The position numbers were made by a program, and so were the translations under genes. A stretch of DNA of 64,000 bases, from the NCBI RefSeq assembly GCF_032248695.1, contig NZ_JAVHXC010000003.1, forward strand, positions 62,001-126,000, read 5' to 3'. Of the stretch, positions 1 through 6,983 are shown one piece after another. Origin of the DNA: Dietzia sp032248695 (GTDB lineage: Bacteria > Actinomycetota > Actinomycetes > Mycobacteriales > Mycobacteriaceae). The first letter of the stretch is position 1. The number at the start of each line of letters is the position of its first letter. The notes under the pieces are model-generated. The model did not search any database and was not told the DNA's origin. It saw only the letters and a list, made by a program, of their open reading frames with translations.

Positions 1-234
1 CCCGTGCCGCGCGATGACCCGCAGCCACGCGCGGGCGACCTGCTCGCGGTCGGCCGCGAGCGGCAGGGTGAACGCCAGCGCCATCCACGACCCGGCGCGC
101 GGCCCGAGCGACGCATGCCGCGCCTGGTCGAACGACGGCGTCAGATCGCGGCCCTGAGCTGGACTGATCTTCGTCACATACCGGTGCACGACGCCGTCCG
201 GCAGGTCCATCCGGGTTACCGTGGTGAGCCTCAT
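1..234 (-). CDS. Partial protein, possibly condensation/acyltransferase-like (N-terminus only)
   Basis: An ATG on the minus strand opens a frame of 78 codons that runs off the left edge with no stop. The visible part has a short beta-rich start, then segments reading SFDQARHASLGPR and WLRVIARHG. This faintly resembles the opening of condensation-domain or acyltransferase proteins of mycolic-acid bacteria, where an early strand is followed by a helix ending in RHxxLR. The match is weak and the catalytic motif would lie outside the window, so the function is a guess. That it is a gene is supported by its codon pattern and by the divergent arrangement with the hydrolase at 280. Confidence 0.5.
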   Translation of the reverse strand, partial: MRLTTVTRMDLPDGVVHRYVTKISPAQGRDLTPSFDQARHASLGPRAGSWMALAFTLPLAADREQVARAWLRVIARHG

Positions 235-279
235 GGCCCGCACGGTAGGGCCGGCGTGTTACGGGGAAAGGCCTGGAGT

Positions 280-1083
280 GTGACGACGACGAGACGGTCC
301 GCGACCCGACCCGGCGGGAACGGGCGGGCCCTGGCCCGGGACCGCAGGGGGGCGGGGCTGCCGGTGGTGCAGCTGCACGGCCTGAGCTCGAGCCGGCGCC
401 GCGACGAGGTGTTCGGGCTCGATCTCACGGCGGGCCGCGACGGACTGCACGTGGTCCGCTACGACGCCCGGGGGCACGGGGAGTCGCCCGGCACCACCGA
501 GCCCGGGGACTACACGTGGCCGGTGCTGGCCCGCGACCTGCTGGCGCTGCTCAACGAGGAGTTCCCGGGTCAGCGGGTGCACGGTGTCGGCCAGTCGATG
601 GGATCGGCCACGCTGCTCACCGCGGCGGCCGCCGAGCCCGACCGGTTCGCCTCGCTCACGCTGGGCATCCCGCCGACGGTGTGGGGGTGGCGGCGTGAGC
701 AGTCGCGACTGTACGAGCTGGCCGCCCGGCAGGTGGCGCGGTGGGGCGGCGCGCGGTGGTCGGAGCTGACGCGGACGCCGCCGACCTCGCCGGCGATCGA
801 CCCGGGACGGCCGCACACCGCTCCGGACGTGGCCGACGAGTGGCTGCCCGCGGCGTTCCGCGGCGCCGCCGCCACGGACCTGCCGCCGGAGTCCGAGATC
901 GCCCGGCTGGGCATGCCGGTGCTGCTGCTGGCGTGGCCGCAGGACGCCTCGCATCCGCTCGAGGTGGCCGAGCACCTGCGTGACCTGCTGCCGGACGCCC
1001 GGCTGGAGGTGGCGCGCACCCCGGCCGAGGTGGCCGGGTGGCCGCGGCTCGTCGGCGAGTTCGTGGAGGGCTGCGGCGGGTAG
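280..1083 (+). CDS. Alpha/beta hydrolase fold protein
   Basis: The 267-residue protein has the alpha/beta hydrolase core: an oxyanion-loop LHG near residue 33, GHGESPG near 65-71, a nucleophile elbow GQSMGS with Ser106, and a candidate acid in AWPQDASHP (Asp222). The usual C-terminal catalytic His is not visible: the segment where it should sit reads RTPAEVAGWP. Either a non-standard residue serves (His225 is nearby) or the enzyme is altered. The GTG start is chosen because a purine-rich GGGGAAAGG lies about 10 nt upstream; a longer in-frame extension to position 4 would overlap the divergent gene. The substrate is unknown. Confidence 0.8.
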   Translation: MTTTRRSATRPGGNGRALARDRRGAGLPVVQLHGLSSSRRRDEVFGLDLTAGRDGLHVVRYDARGHGESPGTTEPGDYTWPVLARDLLALLNEEFPGQRVHGVGQSMGSATLLTAAAAEPDRFASLTLGIPPTVWGWRREQSRLYELAARQVARWGGARWSELTRTPPTSPAIDPGRPHTAPDVADEWLPAAFRGAAATDLPPESEIARLGMPVLLLAWPQDASHPLEVAEHLRDLLPDARLEVARTPAEVAGWPRLVGEFVEGCGG

Positions 1084-1144
1084 GTCCGGCGCGCCCGCAT
1101 CGGCGCGGAGCCGGACCAGCGGTGGCATCGGCGCGCGGGCTTCG

Positions 1145-1150
1145 CACAAT
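1145..1150 (+). promoter_or_regulatory. Candidate leaderless -10 (CACAAT)
   Basis: CACAAT lies 6 nt before the ATG at 1157, with no Shine-Dalgarno. This places transcription start at or next to the start codon. Confidence 0.5.
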
Positions 1151-1156
1151 GGGTCC

Positions 1157-2560
1157 ATGCGTGAACTTCAGAGGACGATCATCGACCACCTCGGGGTGAA
1201 GCCCGAGATCGACCCCGCCGCCGAGGTCGAGCGGCGGGTGCGGTTCCTCGTGGACTACCTGCGGGCCAGCGGCGCCGCGGGCTACGTCCTCGGCCTGTCC
1301 GGCGGGGTCGACTCGACCCTGGCCGGACGCCTGGCCCAGCTCGCGGTGGAGCGGATCCGCGCCGAGGGCGGCGACGCGGTGTTCGTGGGGATGCGCCTGC
1401 CCTACCGGGTGCAGCACGACGAGGCCGACGCTGCCGCGGCCGTGGAGTTCGTGGACGCCGACGAGGCCGTGACGGTGAACATCGCGCCCGGTGTGGACGC
1501 GCTCAACTCCGAGATCCGCGAGGCCACCGGGAGCGAGCTCACCGACTTCACCAAGGGCAACGCCAAGGCGCGCCACCGCATGGTCGCCCAGTACGCACTC
1601 GCCGGGGATCGCGGTCTGCTGGTGATCGGCGCCGACCACGCCGCGGAGAACGTCACCGGGTTCTTCACCAAGTTCGGCGACGGCGCCGCCGACGTCCTCC
1701 CCCTGGCGGGCCTGAACAAGCGGCAGGGCCGCGCCCTGCTGCGCCACCTCGGTGCCCCGGAGCAGCTGTGGAACAAGGTCCCCACCGCCGACCTGCTCGA
1801 TGAGAAGGCCGGGCAGACCGACGAGGACGAGCTCGGCCTACGTTATGACGACATCGACGACTACCTCGAGGGCCGCGACGTCCCCGAGCAGGTCGCCGAG
1901 ACCATCGAGTCCGTGTGGCACCGCAACCGGCACAAGCGCACCACCCCGGTCGAGGTGTCCGACACCTGGTGGCGCCCCGGGGAGCAGACGGCGCTCGTGG
2001 TGATCGACATGCAGAACTCGTACTTCGAGTTCCCCGACCTGGCGTCCGTCCGCGAGGAGCTGGTGGCCTCGGTCAACGAGCTCATCGAGGCCGCCCACGA
2101 GGCGGGCCGACCGGTGGTCCTGGTGCGGACCGAGCACGCCCGCGACCGGTCCACGTGGACTCTCAACATGTGCGAGGACGACCAGGGCTTCGCCTACCCC
2201 GGCACCGAGCAGGCGCAGTTCCTCGACGAGCTGGCCACCGGGAACCACATCGAGGTGGTGAAGACCCGCGACAGCGCGTTCTTCGACACCGACCTCACGG
2301 CGCGGCTGGAGGCGCTGGGCGTGGACCACCTGCTGGTGTGCGGGGTGTCCACGCACAGCTGTGTGGCGCAGACCGCGATCGACGGGTTCGCCGAGAACCT
2401 GCACGTGGCGATCGCCCGCGGCGCGATCTCCTCGGACAACGCGGCGCTGTCGGAGGCGCTGCTGGACTTCTGCGCCGACCAGATGCGCCAGCCGATCGTC
2501 GACCAGCAGGCCAGCCTGGAGCTGCTGCGGACGGGAGCCTGGCCCGAGTCGGGCTCGTGA
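1157..2560 (+). CDS. nadE: NH3-dependent NAD+ synthetase fused to an isochorismatase-fold cysteine hydrolase
   Basis: This is a 467-residue two-domain protein. Residues 1 to about 275 form a complete ammonia-type NadE, which amidates nicotinic acid adenine dinucleotide to NAD+. The PP-loop SGGVDS is at 48-53, and GADHAAENVTGFFTKFGDG and KVPTADL segments are typical. Residues from about 280 form an isochorismatase/cysteine hydrolase domain with the D-K-C triad: Asp284 (VVIDMQN), Lys369 (VVKTRDSAF) and Cys402 (GVSTHSCVA). The zinc motif DxHxxxH of true nicotinamidases is not seen. The domains are joined without a stop or frameshift. The start is set by a leaderless -10 just upstream. NadE identity is firm; the activity of the second domain, perhaps an ammonia-releasing amidase, is inference. 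Confidence 0.9.
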   Translation: MRELQRTIIDHLGVKPEIDPAAEVERRVRFLVDYLRASGAAGYVLGLSGGVDSTLAGRLAQLAVERIRAEGGDAVFVGMRLPYRVQHDEADAAAAVEFVDADEAVTVNIAPGVDALNSEIREATGSELTDFTKGNAKARHRMVAQYALAGDRGLLVIGADHAAENVTGFFTKFGDGAADVLPLAGLNKRQGRALLRHLGAPEQLWNKVPTADLLDEKAGQTDEDELGLRYDDIDDYLEGRDVPEQVAETIESVWHRNRHKRTTPVEVSDTWWRPGEQTALVVIDMQNSYFEFPDLASVREELVASVNELIEAAHEAGRPVVLVRTEHARDRSTWTLNMCEDDQGFAYPGTEQAQFLDELATGNHIEVVKTRDSAFFDTDLTARLEALGVDHLLVCGVSTHSCVAQTAIDGFAENLHVAIARGAISSDNAALSEALLDFCADQMRQPIVDQQASLELLRTGAWPESGS

Positions 2561-2587
2561 GCGGGCGCGCCGCGCCCGGCGGCGGGC

Positions 2588-3220
2588 TCAGCCCCGCGCG
2601 ACGACGCCCGTGACCGGGATGCGCCCGCCCACGGCCTGCCGGAAGTTGAGCACCGCGCGCTTGACGTGGTCGCCGGTGGTCACCACGACCGCACCGGTGG
2701 TACCGCGGTCACGGAAGATCCGGTCGGTGAACTGGGCGTTCTGCACCGTGGAGGCGGAGTTGCCCTCCTCGGTGATCCGCAGCGGCGAGATGCCGGCGCC
2801 GCGGAGCCAGTCGCCCATCGCACGCGCCTCGGTGCGCCCGTTCTGCGGCATACCGCCGGTGACGATGATCCGCGCCGTCGGGTACGCCTGCGCCAGCCGG
2901 AAGCCGGTGCGCAGCCGCTCCTCGAGCACGGGCCGGATGCCGCCGTCGGGGAACAGGCCCGCGCCCAGGATCACGATGTCGGTCGTGAACGGGTTGAGGG
3001 TGAGCATCGCCGGATCGTCGGAGGTGAGCACCTCGAAGTCGCCGCACAGCGGCAGCAGCGAGGCGTTCACCTGCTGGCAGCCGAGCGACGTCAGCCCGCT
3101 GTACAGCGCGACGGGCGTGGGCATCTCCGCCGACCCGGCGGAGGCGGAGCCGGCGCCGAGGCCCAGCGCGAGCGCCGCGGCGGCCGCGACCGCGGCGAGA
3201 CGCGTGTGTGTCCTACGCAC
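2588..3220 (-). CDS. Exported DUF218 (YdcF/SanA-like) protein
   Basis: The 210-residue protein starts with a Sec signal peptide: a basic RRTHTR, an Ala/Leu-rich core and a likely AxA cleavage near GSASAG. The rest matches the DUF218 fold: TDIVILGAGLFPDG (strand plus loop), a helix with RLRTGFRLAQ, IIVTGG, an acidic EARAMGDWL helix, ITEEGNSASTVQNA and VVVTTGDHVKRA. DUF218 proteins act in envelope maintenance, but their reaction is unknown. The GTG start has GAGAGGA about 10 nt upstream. The gene runs convergently into nadE with 27 nt between their stops. Confidence 0.8.
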   Translation of the reverse strand: MRRTHTRLAAVAAAAALALGLGAGSASAGSAEMPTPVALYSGLTSLGCQQVNASLLPLCGDFEVLTSDDPAMLTLNPFTTDIVILGAGLFPDGGIRPVLEERLRTGFRLAQAYPTARIIVTGGMPQNGRTEARAMGDWLRGAGISPLRITEEGNSASTVQNAQFTDRIFRDRGTTGAVVVTTGDHVKRAVLNFRQAVGGRIPVTGVVARG

Positions 3221-3319
3221 GAGAAGTGTCCTCTCCCAAGCAGTGTCGTGACCTCATGGTTATCGCCGGTCACGGAGCGGCCGTTACCTATAGCACGGGG
3301 CGATCACGACGCCGCCGCG

Positions 3320-3325
3320 TACCCT
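3320..3325 (+). promoter_or_regulatory. Candidate leaderless -10 (TACCCT)
   Basis: TACCCT ends 7 nt before the ATG at 3333. There is no ribosome-binding site. Confidence 0.55.
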
Positions 3326-3332
3326 GCACGGC

Positions 3333-4001
3333 ATGCCGGAAGGATACGACAGAGTAACGGCCGTGCGGTACCTCCGTGACGCGGATCCGGAGCTCGGTGC
3401 GCACATCGGGGCGGTGGGGCCGTGCACCCTCGCCGCAGCGCCGGACGCGGGGCCGCACACCCTGTTCGACCGCCTGGCCTCGTCGATCATGTCCCAGCAG
3501 CTGTCGGTCAAGGCGGCGGCGACGATCGCCGGACGCCTACGCGAGCGCGCGACGGGCGCCGGGCAGCTCGACCCCGTCCGGGTGGCCCTGCTGTCCGACG
3601 AGGAGCTGCGGGCGTGCGGCATCTCGCGCCCGAAGGTGGCCGCCCTGCGCGATCTCGCCGACGCGGTGCGCACCGGGCGGATCCCCTCCCTCGCCGCGCT
3701 GAGGGAGTACGACGACGAGGAGGTCGTCGACGCCCTGACCACGGTCCGCGGGATAGGCCGGTGGACCGTGGAGATGCAGTTGATCTTCCTGTTGGACAGA
3801 CCCGACGTCTTCCCCGTGTCCGACGTCGGGGTGCGGCGGGGTTTCGAGCGGGTGCTGGGCCTCGAGGAGAAGGCCTCCCCCGACCTGATGCTCGAGCGGG
3901 CACGGCGGTGGGCCCCGTACCGGTCGGTGGCCTCCTGGTACCTGTGGCGCGCGGTGGACCAGTCCGGCGAGGCGGTGCCCGCACCCACGGCGGCGTCCTA
4001 G
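3333..4001 (+). CDS. HhH-GPD DNA glycosylase (AlkA/3-methyladenine type)
   Basis: At 222 residues this is the size of the short AlkA-like glycosylases, which excise alkylated bases in base-excision repair. The helix-hairpin-helix is LTTVRGIGRWTVEM (about 135-148). The catalytic Asp is Asp164 in FPVSDVGVRRG. An upstream SIMSQQLSVKAA helix is typical of the family. No iron-sulfur Cys cluster is present, which argues against endonuclease III or MutY. A leaderless promoter sets the start. The next gene begins 9 nt after this stop but carries its own -10. Confidence 0.9.
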   Translation: MPEGYDRVTAVRYLRDADPELGAHIGAVGPCTLAAAPDAGPHTLFDRLASSIMSQQLSVKAAATIAGRLRERATGAGQLDPVRVALLSDEELRACGISRPKVAALRDLADAVRTGRIPSLAALREYDDEEVVDALTTVRGIGRWTVEMQLIFLLDRPDVFPVSDVGVRRGFERVLGLEEKASPDLMLERARRWAPYRSVASWYLWRAVDQSGEAVPAPTAAS

Positions 4002-4004
4002 GCT
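3999..4004 (+). promoter_or_regulatory. Candidate leaderless -10 (TAGGCT)
   Basis: TAGGCT overlaps the glycosylase stop codon and ends 6 nt before the ATG at 4011. Confidence 0.5.
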
Positions 4005-4010
4005 CGGCGC

Positions 4011-4814
4011 ATGGCGAACCTGTACTGGGAGCGGACGCGGGCGGCGGCGGCCCGCGCCGCGGCGAGGGCGCGGGAGGTCAACTCCGACCCCGCCTCGGTC
4101 GAGTGGATGCGACGCGCACGTCGGGCGCTACCGGGGGACTCGGGGTTCGGCGACCCGCTCTCGGCCGCGGGCCGCGACGGCGCCGGGACGATCGCGCGGC
4201 TGGCCGGGCGACTGTTCGACGACCGGACCACCGCGAGCCGCGAGATGACGCTCGGGGCGCTCCAGGTGTGGCAGGTCCTGCGCGAACGCACCGGCCGGGC
4301 CGGGGTCGGCGCCGAGGTGACGATCGTGTTCACCGACATCGTCGGGTTCTCCGACTGGGCGATGCGGGCCGGCGACGAGGACGCACTGCGCCTGCTGCGC
4401 GACGTCGCCCGGGCCACCGAACCGGAGGTGACGCGGCACCGCGGTGTGGTCGTCAAGCGGCTCGGCGACGGCCTCATGGCGGCCTTCCCGTCGCCGCAGC
4501 TGGCGCTCGAGGCGGTGGCGGCGTGCCTGGACGGGGTGGCCGGGGTCGAGGTGGCCGGGTGGCGGCCGCGGCTGCGGGTGGGCGTGCACACCGGGCGGCC
4601 CCGCAGGATCGGGGACGACTACCTGGGCATGGACGTCAACATCGCGGCGCGGCTCGCCGAGAAGGCGGGCGCCGGGGAGATCCTCGTCAGTGAGGCCACG
4701 CGCGCCGGGCTGGACCCGGACCGGGTCGCGACCCGCCCCAAGCGTGGCTTCCGGTGGGGCGGGGTCAAGGGGGTGCCCGACCAGATCGCGGTCCACGTGG
4801 CGACGCCCCGCTGA
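4011..4814 (+). CDS. Class III adenylate/guanylate cyclase, soluble
   Basis: The 267-residue protein has a roughly 100-residue helical N-terminus with no membrane segment or known sensor domain, then a class III cyclase domain. Metal-binding residues are Asp109 (IVFTDIVGFS) and Asp153 (KRLGDG). Lys149 is the adenine-specifying lysine. The transition-state pair Asn210 and Arg214 is in MDVNIAARL. All expected catalytic residues are therefore present, consistent with cAMP production as a homodimer. A second, membrane-bound cyclase lies at 42592-44151. Confidence 0.88.
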   Translation: MANLYWERTRAAAARAAARAREVNSDPASVEWMRRARRALPGDSGFGDPLSAAGRDGAGTIARLAGRLFDDRTTASREMTLGALQVWQVLRERTGRAGVGAEVTIVFTDIVGFSDWAMRAGDEDALRLLRDVARATEPEVTRHRGVVVKRLGDGLMAAFPSPQLALEAVAACLDGVAGVEVAGWRPRLRVGVHTGRPRRIGDDYLGMDVNIAARLAEKAGAGEILVSEATRAGLDPDRVATRPKRGFRWGGVKGVPDQIAVHVATPR

Positions 4815-4843
4815 CCGGGCGCCCTGAGTCGGGCGGCGTCCGG

Positions 4844-4849
4844 TAGAAC
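4844..4849 (+). promoter_or_regulatory. Candidate leaderless -10 (TAGAAC)
   Basis: TAGAAC ends 6 nt before the ATG at 4856. The last base departs from the T seen at most other sites. Confidence 0.4.
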
Positions 4850-4855
4850 GGACAC

Positions 4856-5353
4856 ATGGCAACCACCGCATTCAAGGGCAATCCCGTCACGACCTCCGGC
4901 GAGCTCCCCGCCGTCGGCACCACCGCTCCGGCGTTCGAGCTGGTCGGCACCGACCTGGGCCCGGTCACCTCCGAGTCGCTGGCCGGCAAGAAGCTCATCC
5001 TCAACATCTTCCCGAGCGTGGACACCGGCGTGTGCGCCCAGTCGGTCCGCACCTTCCACGAGAAGGCCAGCGGCCTCGCCGACACCGTGGTCGTCAACAT
5101 CTCGGCCGACCTGCCGTTCGCGCACAAGCGGTTCTGCGCCTCCGAGGACATCGAGAACGCCACCGCCGGCTCGACCTTCCGCAGCGACTTCGCCACCGAC
5201 TACGGCGTCAAGATGACCGACGGACCGATGGCCGGCCTGTGCGCCCGCTCGGTCGTCGTGGTGGACGCCCAGGGCAAGGTCGTCCACACCCAGCTCGTCG
5301 ACGAGATCACCACCGAGCCGGACTACGACTCCGCGCTCGCCGCCGTGAACTGA
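4856..5353 (+). CDS. tpx: Thiol peroxidase Tpx
   Basis: The 165-residue protein is a full-length atypical 2-Cys peroxiredoxin of the Tpx family, which reduces hydroperoxides in the cytoplasm using thioredoxin. The peroxidatic Cys60 sits in SVDTGVCAQSVRTF, and the resolving Cys94 in KRFCASEDIE. The N-terminal FKGNPVTTSG and the DGPMAGLCARSVVVVD segment are family hallmarks. A strong hairpin follows the stop. Confidence 0.95.
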   Translation: MATTAFKGNPVTTSGELPAVGTTAPAFELVGTDLGPVTSESLAGKKLILNIFPSVDTGVCAQSVRTFHEKASGLADTVVVNISADLPFAHKRFCASEDIENATAGSTFRSDFATDYGVKMTDGPMAGLCARSVVVVDAQGKVVHTQLVDEITTEPDYDSALAAVN

Positions 5354-5368
5354 TCCGAACCCGCACAC

Positions 5369-5411
5369 GAACCGCGGCCCGCCCCCGACGATCGGGGGCG
5401 GGCCGCGGTTC
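5369..5411. terminator. Bidirectional intrinsic terminator-like hairpin
   Basis: A perfect 18-bp stem with a 7-nt loop lies between the converging tpx and FMN reductase genes. There is no clear U-tract, as is usual in high-GC actinobacteria. Confidence 0.75.
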
Positions 5412-5432
5412 TCGGTCGCCCGCGGGGGCGAC

Positions 5433-5996
5433 TCAGGCGTCGGCGTCCACCAGGGAGAAGCGCCGGGTGGCCTCCTCGAGCTGATCGAACAGGGTCGCGA
5501 TCTCCTCGGCGCGTCGCTCGGCGGGCTGCACGCCCTCCGGCCCGAACTCGCTGAACAGGCTCAGCGAGATCTGCTGGCGCACGCCGAACATGCGGAAGTT
5601 GGCCACTATCTGCCGCCAGTGCTCGACCGCACGCACACCACCCTCGGCACCGTAGGAGACAAAGGCCACGGGCTTGTCCGCCCACTCGTCGCCGAGCGAG
5701 TCGAAGGCGTTCTTCAGGCCGCCGGGGACGCTGTGGTTGTACTCGGGGGTGACAAAGACGAAGGCGTCGTAGCCGTCGATCGTCTCGCTCCAGCGCTGCA
5801 CCCGCTCGTCCTCGTACTGCTTGGCCGCCGCGCCCGGCACGGTGGCCGAGGTGAGCAGCGGGACGTCGAAGGACTTGAGGTCGATCAGCTCGTAGGTCGC
5901 GTCCGGGCGTCGGCGCGCCTGCTGCGCGACCCACTCGGCCACGGACTTGCCGGAACGTTCCTCACGGATGCTGCCCAGGATGATCCCGATCTTCAC
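5433..5996 (-). CDS. NAD(P)H-dependent FMN reductase
   Basis: The 187-residue flavodoxin-fold reductase carries the phosphate-binding loop GSIREERSGKSV at its N-terminus and the signature TPEYNHSVPGGLKNA near the middle. It uses NAD(P)H to reduce FMN or related acceptors such as quinones. The GTG start is chosen because GAGGGGACC lies just upstream and the flavin loop begins a few residues in. The physiological acceptor cannot be read from the sequence. Confidence 0.88.
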   Translation of the reverse strand: MKIGIILGSIREERSGKSVAEWVAQQARRRPDATYELIDLKSFDVPLLTSATVPGAAAKQYEDERVQRWSETIDGYDAFVFVTPEYNHSVPGGLKNAFDSLGDEWADKPVAFVSYGAEGGVRAVEHWRQIVANFRMFGVRQQISLSLFSEFGPEGVQPAERRAEEIATLFDQLEEATRRFSLVDADA

Positions 5997-6067
5997 GCGG
6001 TCCCCTCTCGTCGTACGAAATCTGGACTCTGACCGTCCCGATCCTACGTGAGTGACGTGACAACCAT

Positions 6068-6898
6068 TCACCGGCGTCCGTACACGGTGACCGTCGCCAC
6101 CGCACAGACCCGACCCCGCTCGTCCCGGGTGGTGACCTGCGAGATCCCCCAGCTCCGCCCGTCGTGCAGCACCTCGGCCCGCACCGTCACCGGCCCCACC
6201 AGCGGGATCTGCCGGACGTACCGCACGTCCAACGAGGACGAACTCACCTCGCGCTCGTGCGGGAACACCGCGGACCCCACGACCTCCGCCGCCGCCGCGA
6301 AGACGCCGCCGTGCAGGTTCCCCAGCGGGTTGGCCAGCGTCGGCTCCGGCGCGATCACGCCCTCCACCACGCGACCGCCGCCCGGCCCGTCCGCGCCGCC
6401 CGGGCCGTCGCCGCGCTCGGTCAGCGACAGGCACAGCACCTCGGCCAGCGTGCCGGGCTCGAGCGCGGACGGCCACGGCGGCTCGTCGTCGTACCCCTCC
6501 GCGTCCACGCCCGCCGCGAACTCCATGGTCTTGACCAGTCCCGAGGCGATCACCTCGCCGTCGTCGTCCACGACCTCACCGCGCGTCGTGAGGCAGTGAC
6601 CGTCGTGTCCCAGGTGGTCCGCGCGGATCCCCAGTCCCGTGGACCCCGTCCGCGGCGTGGCGATGAGGTCCAGGCGCAGCTCGGTGGTGACGGTCCACTT
6701 CCCGCTGGGGCGGCGCCGGTGGTTCTCCGCACCCAGCCCCGAATCCACCATCACGGCCAGACCGCCGGTGGCGAAACGACCGGACGGGTCCACGAACTGC
6801 CCGGCGACCGGTTGGTGCCAGCTCACCGTGCCGTCCGGGTTCTCACTGAACGTCAGGCCCAGGCGGGGCTCGGGGCCGGTGTGCTGCGATTCTCTCAC
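6068..6898 (-). CDS. Double-hotdog PaaI-like thioesterase
   Basis: The 276-residue protein consists of two hotdog repeats. The first (about 30-130) has FATGGLAVMVDSGLG and a TVTTELRLDL strand. The second (about 175-276) has NPLGNLHGGVFAAAAEVVGS and SLDVRYVRQIPLVG, where the NxxGxxHGG motif is typical of PaaI/4HBT thioesterases. Only the second half keeps the GxxHGG catalytic pattern. A GPGGADGPGGG linker joins the repeats. The GTG start is fixed by a TAGCGT box 6 nt upstream. It probably hydrolyses an acyl- or aryl-CoA; the substrate is unknown. Confidence 0.8.
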   Translation of the reverse strand: MRESQHTGPEPRLGLTFSENPDGTVSWHQPVAGQFVDPSGRFATGGLAVMVDSGLGAENHRRRPSGKWTVTTELRLDLIATPRTGSTGLGIRADHLGHDGHCLTTRGEVVDDDGEVIASGLVKTMEFAAGVDAEGYDDEPPWPSALEPGTLAEVLCLSLTERGDGPGGADGPGGGRVVEGVIAPEPTLANPLGNLHGGVFAAAAEVVGSAVFPHEREVSSSSLDVRYVRQIPLVGPVTVRAEVLHDGRSWGISQVTTRDERGRVCAVATVTVYGRR

Positions 6899-6904
6899 CC
6901 GGCG

Positions 6905-6919
6905 ACGCTAACACGTGTT
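6905..6919 (-). promoter_or_regulatory. Leaderless -10 (TAGCGT) overlapped by a 10-bp palindrome
   Basis: TAGCGT occupies 6905-6910 on the minus strand, 6 nt from the GTG at 6898. The perfect palindrome AACACGTGTT at 6910-6919 abuts it, in a good position for a repressor of the thioesterase gene. Confidence 0.5.
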
Positions 6920-6971
6920 CTCATTCCGGCCCGACACCTCGTCGCGGCCGCCCGCGCGGCCGGTGGCACCG

Positions 6972-6977
6972 CACAAT
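6972..6977 (+). promoter_or_regulatory. Candidate leaderless -10 (CACAAT)
   Basis: CACAAT ends 6 nt before the GTG at 6984 and supports that start for the sensor kinase. Confidence 0.45.
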
Positions 6978-6983
6978 GGGGGC

